A stretch of 29,592 nt of DNA from DATJJW01 sp035491935 (GTDB taxonomy: Bacteria > Pseudomonadota > Alphaproteobacteria > ATCC43930 > CGMCC-115725), in NCBI GenBank assembly GCA_035491935.1, contig DATJJW010000150.1, positions 1 to 29,592 of the forward strand. Reading direction: 5' to 3'. The translations under genes and the position numbers were made by a program. This document shows positions 1 to 8,013 of the stretch, in pieces (position 1 is the first letter of the stretch; each line of letters starts with the position of its first letter). Under the pieces are notes generated by a model. It was not told where the DNA came from and ran no database searches. It was given only the letters and a program-made list of their open reading frames with translations.

Positions 1-2
1 GC

Positions 3-1634
3 GAGCATAAGGCCAACCGCCTCAGCCGCGGGGCGGAGCATGTCTTCGAGGCCATCCTCGCCGGCTATGACCGCAGCCTGCGCTGGGTGCTGTCGCATCA
101 ACCTCTCATGCTGCTGGTGACCCTGGGGCTGATCGCGCTCACCGGCTATCTCTATGTCATCATCCCCAAGGGCTTCTTCCCGCAGCAGGATACGGGCTTC
201 ATCTCGGGCCAGGTGCAGGCGCGTCAGGACATCTCCTTCGCCGGCATGACCAAGGTGGTCCATCAAGTTGCCGACATCGTGCGCAAGGATCCGGCGGTCC
301 ATGCCGTGGTCGAGTTCGCCGGCGCCACCGGCGGCAACTCGACCGAGAGCACGGCGCGCATGATGATCCAGCTGAAATCCTTCGGTGATCGCAACGTCTC
401 GGTGCAGCAGGTCATCCAGCGCCTGCGGCCGAAGATGCTCCAGGTCGTCGGCGCCAAGGTGTTCTTCCAGGCCGGCCAGGACGTGACCATCGGCGGCCGC
501 GTCTCCCAGGCGCAGTACCAGTACACGCTCTCCGACACCAACACCGACGAACTCAACGAATGGGCGCCCAAGATCCAGCAGGGCATGCAGCAGATCAAGG
601 TGCTGCAGGATGTCGCGACCGACCAGCAGATCGCCAGCCCGCATGTGACGATCGATATCGATCGCAACACCGCCTCGCGCCTCGGCATCTCGCTCCAGAC
701 CATCGACAATACGCTCTACGACGCCTTCGGCCAGTCGCAGATCGGCACGATCTACGCGCCGACCAACCAGTACAAGGTGATCCTGGAGGCGCAGCCGCAA
801 TTCCAGGATACGCCCGACGCGCTGGAACGGATCTATGTGCCGAACAGCGCCGGCGGGCAGGTGCCGCTCTCCGCCATCGCCCATTTCGGCACCAAGGTCG
901 AGCCGCTGACCGTCAACCACCAGGGCCAGTTCCCGGCGGTCACCCTATCCTTCAACCTGGCGCCCGGCGCGTCGCTCAGCCAGGCGGTCGACGAGATTCA
1001 GGCGATGCAGGACAAGTTGCATGTGCCTCAGACCCTGCAGGGCTCGTTCCAGGGCACGGCACAGGCGTTCCAGGACTCCCTGACCTCGACGCCCCTGCTG
1101 GTCGCCGCCGCGATCTTCGTCGTCTACATCGTGCTGGGCATGCTCTACGAGAGCTACATCCACCCGATAACCATCCTGTCGGCGCTGCCTTCGGCCGGCG
1201 TCGGCGCGCTGATCATGCTGATGGCGACGGGTTACGACCTCGACGTCATCGGGCTCATCGGCATCATCCTGCTGATCGGCATCGTCAAGAAGAACGCGAT
1301 CATGATGATCGACTTCGCGCTGGAGGCGGAACGCGACGAGGGGCTGAGCCCGCAAGCGTCGATCCATAAGGCCTGCATCCTGCGCTTCCGGCCAATCATG
1401 ATGACGACGTTCTGCGCCCTCTTCGCCGGTCTGCCGCTGGCCGTCGGCACCGGTGCCGGCTCCGAGCTGCGGCGCCCGATGGGCATCGCCATCGTCGGCG
1501 GCCTGCTGGTCAGCCAGGTGCTGACGCTCTACACGACGCCGGTGATCTATCTGTATCTCGACCGCGCGGCGCGCTGGGTCTCGACGAAATTCCGACGCAA
1601 ACGGATGCCACAGCCGGCGGCTGTGGGGGAGTGA
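3..1634 (+). CDS. RND multidrug efflux permease, MdtB/MdtC-like, C-terminal half (5' end outside window)
   Basis: This is the inner-membrane pump of a tripartite proton-driven efflux system. The frame is open from base 3, so the gene starts before the window; 543 residues are visible, about half of the usual 1030-1060. Visible parts are one membrane segment followed by the GFFPQQDTG motif typical of HAE1 pumps, the second periplasmic porter/docking region, and five C-terminal membrane segments. These include GIVKKNAIMMIDFA, whose lysine belongs to the proton relay, and LRFRPIMMTT. The segment from LYESYIHPITILSALPSAGV onward closely resembles E. coli MdtC as I remember it. The stop codon overlaps a GTG two codons before the likely ATG of the outer-membrane channel gene, so the two are surely co-transcribed. 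Adaptor and any second pump gene should lie upstream. The substrate cannot be told from sequence. Confidence 0.93.
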   Translation, partial: EHKANRLSRGAEHVFEAILAGYDRSLRWVLSHQPLMLLVTLGLIALTGYLYVIIPKGFFPQQDTGFISGQVQARQDISFAGMTKVVHQVADIVRKDPAVHAVVEFAGATGGNSTESTARMMIQLKSFGDRNVSVQQVIQRLRPKMLQVVGAKVFFQAGQDVTIGGRVSQAQYQYTLSDTNTDELNEWAPKIQQGMQQIKVLQDVATDQQIASPHVTIDIDRNTASRLGISLQTIDNTLYDAFGQSQIGTIYAPTNQYKVILEAQPQFQDTPDALERIYVPNSAGGQVPLSAIAHFGTKVEPLTVNHQGQFPAVTLSFNLAPGASLSQAVDEIQAMQDKLHVPQTLQGSFQGTAQAFQDSLTSTPLLVAAAIFVVYIVLGMLYESYIHPITILSALPSAGVGALIMLMATGYDLDVIGLIGIILLIGIVKKNAIMMIDFALEAERDEGLSPQASIHKACILRFRPIMMTTFCALFAGLPLAVGTGAGSELRRPMGIAIVGGLLVSQVLTLYTTPVIYLYLDRAARWVSTKFRRKRMPQPAAVGE

Positions 1635-1636
1635 GC

Positions 1637-3094
1637 ATGATTGCATCTTCGAGGTTTCACCGCACTTTCCAGCCTCGCTCCTTCCTCACTACCGCTTCCA
1701 TGGCCGCCCTGCTGCTGGGGCTTTCCGCCTGCGATCTGGGCCCGGATTACAAGCGACCGGCCATGGCGACGCCCGGGCAGTTCACCGCCGCGCCGGACAT
1801 GGCGGCGCTGTGGCCCTCGGCCGATTGGTGGAAAGGCTTCGGCTCGCCCGAGCTGGATGCGCTGGAGGATCAGGCGCGCAAGGCCAATTTCGATCTCGCC
1901 GCGGCCATGGCCCAGGTGCGCGAAGCCGACGGGCTGGTCAAGGTCGCGGGCGCCCCGCTGCTGCCCGCGGTCGATCTCACAGGCGACGCGCAGCACCAAC
2001 GGAGCGTCTCGAATGGCGGCGGCGGCGGCTCGGGCGACAATGCGCGGGTCCGCACCGATTACACGCTGGCGGCGACCGCCTCCTACGAGCTCGATTTCTG
2101 GGGCAAGAACCGTGCGGCGCTGGAGGCGGCCCGGCAGACCGCCCAGGCCAGCCGCTACAATGCGCAGGTCGTCGCCATCACCGTCGTCACCGGCGTGGCC
2201 AAAACCTATTTCCAGATCGCGGCGCTCAAGGACCAGATCGCCATCGCCCAGAACAATTACGAGGCGGCCGACACCGTGCTGCGCGCGGTCACGGCCGAGC
2301 AGGCGGCCGGCACCGCGACCATGCTGGACGTGGTGCAGCAGCAGAGCGTGGTGAAGAACCTGAAGGCGGTGATCCCGCCGCTGCAGTCGCAGCTGACACA
2401 GAATATGAGCGCGCTCGCCATCCTGCTCGGCCGCGCGCCGGAGGGACTGACCATCGCCCCGCCGACCCTGGCGAGCCTGGCGCCGCCGCACGTGGCACCG
2501 GGCCTGCCCTCGGCGCTGCTGCAGCGCCGGCCGGACGTCGCACAGGCCGAGGCGCAGCTGATCTCGGCCAACGCCAGCCTGAAAGAAGCGCGCGCCAAGC
2601 TGTTCCCGGACCTGACCTTGACCGCCGAAGGTGGGCTCGAGAGCAGCGCCCTCCACAGCCTGTTCAACCCGGCCAGCTTCATCTACGACCTGGAGGCCAG
2701 CCTGACTCAGCCGATCTTCGAGGGCGGCGCGCTCCGGGGCGGCATCGAGAACGCCAAGGCACGCTATGACGAGCTGGCGGCCGACTACCAGAAGACCGTG
2801 GTCTCTGCCTTTGCCGATGTCGAGAACGGGCTGACCAGCGTCTCCAAGACGGCTGAGCAACTGTCCGATCAGCAGGACGCCACGGCCACTTCACGCCAGG
2901 CCTTCCAGATTTCCCAGGCACAGTTCCAAGCCGGCACGATCAACCTGCAGACCGTACTGAATACCGAGGCGACCGAGTTCCAGGCGGAGAACGCCCTGGC
3001 CCAGGATCGCCTGGCCTATCTCCAGGCAACGGTCAATCTGATCCAGGCGCTGGGCGGCGGGTGGCAGAACACGACGGTCAAACCGGCCAGCTGA
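1637..3094 (+). CDS. Outer-membrane efflux lipoprotein, NodT/OprM family
   Basis: This is the outer-membrane channel (TolC-type barrel plus periplasmic tunnel) that works with the RND pump encoded just upstream. ATG 1637 is chosen because GGGGA lies at ideal distance before it; a GTG at 1631 in the same frame overlaps the pump stop codon. The product has about 485 residues, normal for the family. It has a lipoprotein signal: basic N-terminus, hydrophobic stretch, then L-S-A-Cys32, followed by the family signature GPDYKRPA. Two OEP repeats follow, with the typical SYELDFWGKNRAALEAAR segment near residue 150 and the second-half QRRPDVAQAEAQL segment. The Cys should be acylated and anchored in the outer membrane. 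The operon seems to end here: the next gene is convergent and begins 28 bases on. Confidence 0.93.
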   Translation: MIASSRFHRTFQPRSFLTTASMAALLLGLSACDLGPDYKRPAMATPGQFTAAPDMAALWPSADWWKGFGSPELDALEDQARKANFDLAAAMAQVREADGLVKVAGAPLLPAVDLTGDAQHQRSVSNGGGGGSGDNARVRTDYTLAATASYELDFWGKNRAALEAARQTAQASRYNAQVVAITVVTGVAKTYFQIAALKDQIAIAQNNYEAADTVLRAVTAEQAAGTATMLDVVQQQSVVKNLKAVIPPLQSQLTQNMSALAILLGRAPEGLTIAPPTLASLAPPHVAPGLPSALLQRRPDVAQAEAQLISANASLKEARAKLFPDLTLTAEGGLESSALHSLFNPASFIYDLEASLTQPIFEGGALRGGIENAKARYDELAADYQKTVVSAFADVENGLTSVSKTAEQLSDQQDATATSRQAFQISQAQFQAGTINLQTVLNTEATEFQAENALAQDRLAYLQATVNLIQALGGGWQNTTVKPAS

Positions 3095-3122
3095 TCGTCT
3101 CGGGCATTGAACCCTTCCGCTC

Positions 3123-3404
3123 CTACGGCTTGCGCACCTTGCCGAAATGAAGGGCGAGGAAGATGCCGCTGATGAGGAAGGTCAGTGCCGGCCACCAGAA
3201 GGCACCGGGATGGGTGCGCAGGATCAGAACGGCGATCGCCAGGTTGAAGCAGCCCCAGAGGACATTGACCAGCGGGGAGGAATTGCCGATGCCGCGCGGT
3301 GTGGCGAAGGGTGTCGGGAAAGGTTCGCCGCTCAGGCCCTTGGCCAGGTGCGGGATGGCGTTGCACAGCAGGGCGCCGGCCAGCAGCAGCAGGACAAAAC
3401 TCAT
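3123..3404 (-). CDS. Small integral membrane protein, unknown function
   Basis: A 93-residue protein of unknown function. ATG 3404 is preceded by GGAAGG at good spacing. Three hydrophobic segments are visible (about residues 2-16, 45-62 and 68-86), so it is probably a small inner-membrane protein. The conserved-looking core contains NAIPHLAKGLSGEPFPTPF followed by SSPLVNVLWG. I recall this pattern in unnamed conserved small proteins of several phyla, but know no function. It lies immediately downstream of the strong dctA terminator, whose T-run almost touches this gene's ribosome site. It therefore needs its own promoter or read-through from dctA. Confidence 0.75.
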   Translation of the reverse strand: MSFVLLLLAGALLCNAIPHLAKGLSGEPFPTPFATPRGIGNSSPLVNVLWGCFNLAIAVLILRTHPGAFWWPALTFLISGIFLALHFGKVRKP

Positions 3405-3420
3405 CCGCAACCTTCCTTGA

Positions 3421-3466
3421 AAAAAGAAGAGCCGGCCGGGCGTACACCGCCCGGCCGGCCTCTTCA
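3421..3466 (-). terminator. Strong intrinsic terminator of dctA
   Basis: The arms at 3427-3443 and 3449-3466 pair over 17 base pairs with one bulged base and a 5-base loop (3444-3448). The stem is mostly G+C. On the minus strand the hairpin is followed directly by six T (3426-3421). This is a textbook Rho-independent terminator 24 bases after the dctA stop codon. The T-run ends only a few bases before the ribosome site of the next minus-strand gene. Confidence 0.93.
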
Positions 3467-3489
3467 GGGCTCGTGACGGATACCTGGGA

Positions 3490-4803
3490 TCAGGCGACGG
3501 CCGGCTGCTGCATGTCGTCGGGCTCCGCCGGCAACTGGCCGTTGAGCGCCAGGCGCAGCTTCTGGCGATCGAGTTCGCCTTCCATACGGGCCATGACCAC
3601 GGTAGCGACACCGTTGCCGATCATGTTCACCAGGGCACGCACCTCGCTCATGAAGCGATCGATGCCGAGGATCAGTGCCATGCCGGCAACCGGGATGGTC
3701 GGGACCACGCCGAGGGTAGCGACGAGTGCGATGAAGCCGGCACCGGTAATGCCGCTTGCGCCCTTAGAGGTCAGCACCGCGACCGCGAAGATCGCGAATT
3801 GCTGTTCGATGGAAAGCGAGGTGTTGGTCGCCTGCGCCACGAACAACGCGGCCAGCGTCATGTAGATGCTGGTGCCGTCGGTGTTGAAGACGTAGCCGGT
3901 GGGTACGACCAGCCCGACCACGGGACGCGAGCAGCCGGCGCGCTCCAGCTTCTCCATCAGCGAGGGCAGCGCCGGATCCGAGGAACTGGTGCCCAGCGTG
4001 ATGAATATCTCCGCCTTGATGTAGTTCAGGAACTTCAGGATGTTGAAGCCGGCGGCGGCGGCGATCATGCCCAGCACGCCGAAGACGAAGACCGCCGCGG
4101 TGATGTAGAACAGCGCCACCAGACCGAAGAGCTGGCCCAGCGACGAGATGCCATAGCGGCCGACCGTGAAGGCCATGGCGCCGAAGGCACCGATCGGCGC
4201 CAGCTTCATGATCACATTGACCACCGCAAAGACGACGCCGGTGATGGCATCGATCATCTCGCGCACCATTCTGCCACGTTCGCCCAGCACGGTGAGTGCA
4301 TAGCCGAACAGCACCGAGATCAGCACCACCGGCAGGATGTCACCCTTGGTGAAGGCATCGAAGATGGTGTTCGGGATGATGGCGAGCAGGAACTCGACCA
4401 CCGACTGGTGCTGCGCCTGGGTCACGTAGCTGGCGACCGCCTTGGCGTCGAGATGGGTGGCGTTGAAGCCGGCGCCCGGCTGCACGACGGCACCGACGAC
4501 CCAGCCAAGGAGCAGCGCCACCGTCGAGACAATCTCGAAATAGAGCAGCGCCTTGCCGCCGACCTTGCCGACTTTCTTCATGCTGCCCATGTTCGCGATG
4601 CCCGAGACCACGGTACAGAACACGACCAGGGCAATGACCATACGGATCAGCTTGATGAAACCATCGCCGAGCGGCTTCATCGCCACCGCGGTCTTGGGAT
4701 AGATGTCGCCCAGGATGATCGCCAGCGCGATGCCGACAAGCACCTGGAAATAGAGCGTGGTGTAGAACGGTCGGCGCGTAGCCGGTGTTGCGATTCCTGA
4801 CAT
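3490..4803 (-). CDS. dctA: C4-dicarboxylate:cation symporter, DctA type
   Basis: A 437-residue sodium/proton-coupled carrier of the DAACS family, which in DctA imports succinate, fumarate and malate. ATG 4803 has AGGGGGAA upstream. The chain carries the family's multiple membrane segments, a serine-rich re-entrant motif (GTSSSDPALP, residues 271-280) and the substrate-site motif PTGYVFNTDGTSIYMTLAAL (301-320). Typical DctA reads SSSE/SSSES and NLDGT; here these are SSSD and NTDGT, so affinity or substrate may differ. It lies 62 bases after an MDR oxidoreductase gene and in the same direction as an intradiol dioxygenase. A role in moving ring-cleavage products or related acids is plausible, but this is inference. 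The gene ends in a strong terminator. Confidence 0.85.
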   Translation of the reverse strand: MSGIATPATRRPFYTTLYFQVLVGIALAIILGDIYPKTAVAMKPLGDGFIKLIRMVIALVVFCTVVSGIANMGSMKKVGKVGGKALLYFEIVSTVALLLGWVVGAVVQPGAGFNATHLDAKAVASYVTQAQHQSVVEFLLAIIPNTIFDAFTKGDILPVVLISVLFGYALTVLGERGRMVREMIDAITGVVFAVVNVIMKLAPIGAFGAMAFTVGRYGISSLGQLFGLVALFYITAAVFVFGVLGMIAAAAGFNILKFLNYIKAEIFITLGTSSSDPALPSLMEKLERAGCSRPVVGLVVPTGYVFNTDGTSIYMTLAALFVAQATNTSLSIEQQFAIFAVAVLTSKGASGITGAGFIALVATLGVVPTIPVAGMALILGIDRFMSEVRALVNMIGNGVATVVMARMEGELDRQKLRLALNGQLPAEPDDMQQPAVA

Positions 4804-4865
4804 TGAACGTTCCCCCTGTTGTTTCTCTCGACCTTTTCGCGAGAGTTGACTGTAGTTTGTGCCGA

Positions 4866-5864
4866 TTATTCCAAATCCGGTATTAACAATATGCGATCCC
4901 GCGAGGAGCCGAGCACATTGGCATAGGCGTGGGTGGCATCCGCCAGGCGGTAGCGCGCCTCTTGCGCGATCGGGAAGGGCTTGAGCGCACCCTGCGCGAA
5001 GCCGGGCACCAGTTCGCCCAGCACCTGGGCGCTCTCGACCGAGGACAGCGCCAGCGTGTCGATGCCGACATAGGTATGACGCCCGCGATAGAACTCGAAG
5101 ATGTTGAACTCGACCACCGGCTTGATCGCGGCGATCAGGATCTGCCGCCCCAGCTTGGCCAGGCTTTGATGCGCCGCCTGGAAATACGGATCGCCCACCG
5201 TGTTGAACACGATGTCGGCGCCCTTGCCGCCGGTAAGGGCCTTGACCGCCACGGCCACGTCCTGGCCGCTCGAATCGACGATGGCGACGGGGCTGCTGGC
5301 GTGGCCGGCATAGGGTTCGGCCTTGCGCACCACGCCGACGACATCCGCGCCGCGCCATGAGGCGATCTGCGCCGCCGCCTGGCCGACCTTGCCGTTGACG
5401 CCCATGACCAGCACGGTCTCGCCGGGCTTCGGCAACCCGGCGCGCCGGAAGCCTTCCATGGCAGTGACGAAGGGCACGCCGATACCGGCCGCCTCCTCGG
5501 TCGAGACACCTTGCGGCTTCGGCACGACCGCGGCGGCCTCCAGGACCAGATGACCGGCGTGGGTCCCGTCGCGGCGGATGCCGAGGTCGCCGGACGAGCC
5601 GAACACCGTCTGGCCCATGAGCTCGGGCGGCCCCTGCAGCACAATGCCGGCGAAATCGCGGCCGGGCGTACGCGGGAAGACGGCATAGGGCATGAGGCCC
5701 AGCGCCGCCTTCACATCCGAGGGATTGACCGCGGCGGCGCGTATTTCCACCAGCACCTCGCCGGGCCCCGGTACCGGCAGCCGGACAGTCTCGGCCACGG
5801 GACGGACGGATGCCAGATCGGCCGCCTTGGCGTGCAAGCGCAATGCGCGGGTGGTGACGCTCAT
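4866..5864 (-). CDS. Zinc-independent MDR-family oxidoreductase (quinone oxidoreductase-like)
   Basis: A 332-residue NAD(P)H-dependent oxidoreductase of the medium-chain dehydrogenase/reductase superfamily. ATG 5864 is chosen because GAGGAA precedes it at normal spacing and MDR homology begins just after it. The N-terminal GroES-like domain shows NPSDVK (47-52) and GRDFAG (68-73). The Rossmann domain follows with the glycine motif GVNGKVG (155-161). The cysteine/histidine catalytic-zinc ligands of alcohol dehydrogenases are not apparent, which points to the quinone oxidoreductase/enoyl reductase branch. It lies 38 bases after the intradiol dioxygenase gene and before dctA, so it probably acts on a quinone, enone or dienelactone-like intermediate of the same route. 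The exact substrate is unknown. Confidence 0.85.
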   Translation of the reverse strand: MSVTTRALRLHAKAADLASVRPVAETVRLPVPGPGEVLVEIRAAAVNPSDVKAALGLMPYAVFPRTPGRDFAGIVLQGPPELMGQTVFGSSGDLGIRRDGTHAGHLVLEAAAVVPKPQGVSTEEAAGIGVPFVTAMEGFRRAGLPKPGETVLVMGVNGKVGQAAAQIASWRGADVVGVVRKAEPYAGHASSPVAIVDSSGQDVAVAVKALTGGKGADIVFNTVGDPYFQAAHQSLAKLGRQILIAAIKPVVEFNIFEFYRGRHTYVGIDTLALSSVESAQVLGELVPGFAQGALKPFPIAQEARYRLADATHAYANVLGSSRDRILLIPDLE

Positions 5865-5902
5865 GCCGGGTTCCTCAACGACACCCCTCAATTCACCGGC
5901 CG

Positions 5903-6796
5903 TCATTTGATCGGCGGCGTGGGCAATACCGCCTCGCCCGGCTCCATGACCAGATCGTAATCGACGGTGTACCAAGGTGCGGCGACACCCTCGGCCGGCG
6001 GCGGCCCGCTGTCATGGCGGCGATAGTCGCCGACAAGCGCATGGGTGACGCCGAACACGACATCGCTCTCGAGCCGCTCGTCATCGGCGACGAAAAGCTG
6101 GGTGATCAGCGTCTTGTAGCCCGGCTTGTAGGCCAGGAAGTGCAGATGCGCCGGGCGGAAGGGATGACGCTTCTGGGCGCGCAGCATGTCGCCGACAGGC
6201 CCGTCGGTCGGCACCGGGTATCCGGCCGGCTTGGTCGTGCGGAACGAGAAGCGCCCGTCGTGATCGCTGTGGAAGACGCCGCGCAAATTCATCTCCGCCT
6301 GACTCGAATCCTGGTTCTCGTAGAAACCGTTGGGCGAGGAATGCCAGACATGGACCTCGACCTCCGAGAGCGGGCGGCCCGTGGGATCGAGGACGCGGCA
6401 TTGGGCGAAGAGCTCAGGGCCTGGCGTCGGCGAGCGCACGATGCTGCCGCCATTGGGCGTGGCGGGCGCGTTCTGGCGCCAGAAGGGCCCGAGCAGGGCG
6501 GAAGCCGTCTCCGTCCCGCCGTTCTGACCGTTGTTCAACAGGCAGACCAGGGTCGAGACGCCGATGGCGTCGGAGAACAGGATCGCCTCATTGTGCTTGT
6601 CGTGGCTGGCCTTGCCGATGCGGTTGAGGAAATCCATACCGATCTCCCATTCCCGCTCGGTCAAATTCACCTCGCGCACGAAGGCATGCATATGGCGCAC
6701 GAAGGCGAAGGCGATCTCGCGCAAGCGGGGATCATCGCCCTGCCCCATCGCGACGAGCACTGCCGCCGTCACCGAATCCTTGTCGTCGATGATCAT
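5903..6796 (-). CDS. Intradiol ring-cleavage dioxygenase (catechol/hydroxyquinol 1,2-dioxygenase type)
   Basis: A cytoplasmic non-haem Fe(III) enzyme that opens catechol-type rings between the two hydroxyls. ATG 6796 is preferred over ATG 6802 because GGGAG is six bases before the former and abuts the latter. The 297 residues comprise the N-terminal dimer domain (about 1-100) and the catalytic beta-sandwich. All four iron ligands are visible: Tyr159 (GFYENQ), Tyr193 (AGYPVP), His217 and His219 (RPAHLHF). Their spacing matches catechol and hydroxyquinol dioxygenases, including the 24-residue Tyr-His gap. The N-terminal domain argues against protocatechuate 3,4-dioxygenase subunits. Which diol is used cannot be decided. 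It is first in a leftward unit with the MDR oxidoreductase and dctA, and divergent from a LacI regulator. Confidence 0.92.
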   Translation of the reverse strand: MIIDDKDSVTAAVLVAMGQGDDPRLREIAFAFVRHMHAFVREVNLTEREWEIGMDFLNRIGKASHDKHNEAILFSDAIGVSTLVCLLNNGQNGGTETASALLGPFWRQNAPATPNGGSIVRSPTPGPELFAQCRVLDPTGRPLSEVEVHVWHSSPNGFYENQDSSQAEMNLRGVFHSDHDGRFSFRTTKPAGYPVPTDGPVGDMLRAQKRHPFRPAHLHFLAYKPGYKTLITQLFVADDERLESDVVFGVTHALVGDYRRHDSGPPPAEGVAAPWYTVDYDLVMEPGEAVLPTPPIK

Positions 6797-6842
6797 GCTC
6801 ATCTCCCGAGCTGTTTCCCGATGCTGTTCCGGGTTGTTCGGA

Positions 6843-6850
6843 AATCGATT
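6843..6850. promoter_or_regulatory. Candidate LacI-family operator AATCGATT
   Basis: An 8-base perfect palindrome with a central CG, inside the 124-base region between the divergent dioxygenase and LacI-regulator genes. LacI-family operators are commonly A/T-flanked palindromes centred on CG, so this is the natural candidate site for the neighbouring regulator. The dyad extends weakly (G at 6841 pairs with C at 6852). A repeated GCATG flanks it at 6851-6855 and again about ten bases further on. The site would lie near the start of both transcripts. Binding is inferred. Confidence 0.4.
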
Positions 6851-6920
6851 GCATGATAGGCATGAGCCACTATCGCCGCGATGTCAATCCCGCCAGAAAG
6901 ACGCCGTCCCGGATTGCCCA

Positions 6921-7946
6921 ATGCCCCTGCCCCTGCAACGCGGTCCCAGCCTCCAGCAAGTCGCCGACGCGGCCGGCGTCCATCGCTCGACCGCATCGCG
7001 TGCCCTCAATCCGGCAACGGCGCACCTCATCAGCCCGGAGATCACGGCCCGCATCCGCGCGGCATCCCAGGCACTGGGCTACCGGCGCGATGCCATGGCG
7101 GCCGGGCTGCGCACGCGGCGTTCGCATCTCGTCGGCGTACTGGTGCCCGACATCGCGAATCCAGTGTTCGGGCCGATCCTGAGCGGTCTGGAATCGCCGC
7201 TCAAGGCGGCGGGATATTCCTTGCTCATCGTCAATGCCGGTAACGACGCCACGCGTCAGGCGGAGTTGGCCGAGGATCTGATCGCCCGCCGGGTCGACGG
7301 CATCGTGCTGGCGACCGTGCAGCGCGACGATCCGGTCGTGACGTCCTGCCTGCGCATCGGCCTGCCGATCGTGCTGGTCAACCGCGCCGAAAGCACGGCA
7401 CGCACTTCCTCCGTCGTCTCGGACGACGTCGCGGGCATGGGTTTGTCGGTCAGGCATCTGACCGCGCTCGGCCACTGCGCCATCGGCCACATCGCCGGCC
7501 CGCCGCAGCTCTCGACCGGGCTGCTGCGCCGCCAGGGCTTCGAGACGGCAATGACCGAAGCGGGCCTCGACGCCACCATGATCTCGGTGGCGACGGGCTA
7601 TAGTCGCGAGGCGGGCCTCGAAGCGGCGGAAACGTTGCTTTCCCGCCATCTCGTGACCGCAATCGCCGCCGCCAACGACCTATTGGCGCTGGGGGCCTAT
7701 CAGGCGTTGGCCCGGCGCGGCCTGCGCTGCCCGCAGGACGTTTCGGTCGTGGGCTACAACGACATGCCGCTGGTCGACATGGTGCAGCCGCCCTTGACCA
7801 CGATCCGCATCAATCCCGTGGCGATGGGCCAGGACGCGGCGGCCCTCCTGCTCGGCCTCATCGATGGCAACACCAAGGCGATGACGACCCGCATCGTCAA
7901 CCCGGTCTTCGTCCCTCGGCAATCGACGGCCCCACCCAACGGTTAG
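6921..7946 (+). CDS. LacI-family transcriptional regulator
   Basis: A 341-residue DNA-binding repressor or activator. ATG 6921 places the LacI-type helix-turn-helix exactly at the N-terminus (SLQQVADAAGVHRSTASRAL, residues 10-29). The hinge-helix region AMAAGLRTRRS (58-68) and the periplasmic-binding-protein-like ligand domain follow, starting VGVLVPDIANPVFGPI. The ribosome site is weak (GGA about eight bases upstream), so an earlier non-ATG start cannot be excluded. It is transcribed away from the dioxygenase unit across a 124-base region holding a candidate operator, and is followed 67 bases later by an ABC binding protein. It most likely senses a small molecule linked to aromatic uptake or breakdown; the ligand is unknown. 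Confidence 0.9.
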   Translation: MPLPLQRGPSLQQVADAAGVHRSTASRALNPATAHLISPEITARIRAASQALGYRRDAMAAGLRTRRSHLVGVLVPDIANPVFGPILSGLESPLKAAGYSLLIVNAGNDATRQAELAEDLIARRVDGIVLATVQRDDPVVTSCLRIGLPIVLVNRAESTARTSSVVSDDVAGMGLSVRHLTALGHCAIGHIAGPPQLSTGLLRRQGFETAMTEAGLDATMISVATGYSREAGLEAAETLLSRHLVTAIAAANDLLALGAYQALARRGLRCPQDVSVVGYNDMPLVDMVQPPLTTIRINPVAMGQDAAALLLGLIDGNTKAMTTRIVNPVFVPRQSTAPPNG

Positions 7947-8013
7947 GCCGCCAAGAAGCAGTTAAACCACCAAGAAAACCAATCAATTCAATAAGAAAGC
8001 AGGGAGGTTCTAA

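Noticed and set aside
945..2860. Long open frames on the minus strand inside the RND pump and outer-membrane channel genes
   Set aside because: They are Arg/Gly/Ala-rich shadows of strong plus-strand genes in G+C-rich DNA, without motifs or ribosome sites.
4804..5358. N-terminal extension of the DctA frame through the MDR gene
   Set aside because: The extension is the out-of-frame antisense-like shadow of the MDR coding region; DctA homology and a good ribosome site begin at ATG 4803.
5903..6796. Protocatechuate 3,4-dioxygenase subunit as the identity of the intradiol enzyme
   Set aside because: The protein has the N-terminal dimerisation domain and length of catechol/hydroxyquinol dioxygenases, and no second subunit gene lies beside it.
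6531..6920. N-terminal extension of the LacI frame
   Set aside because: It runs through the divergent dioxygenase gene and promoter; the LacI helix-turn-helix begins just after ATG 6921.
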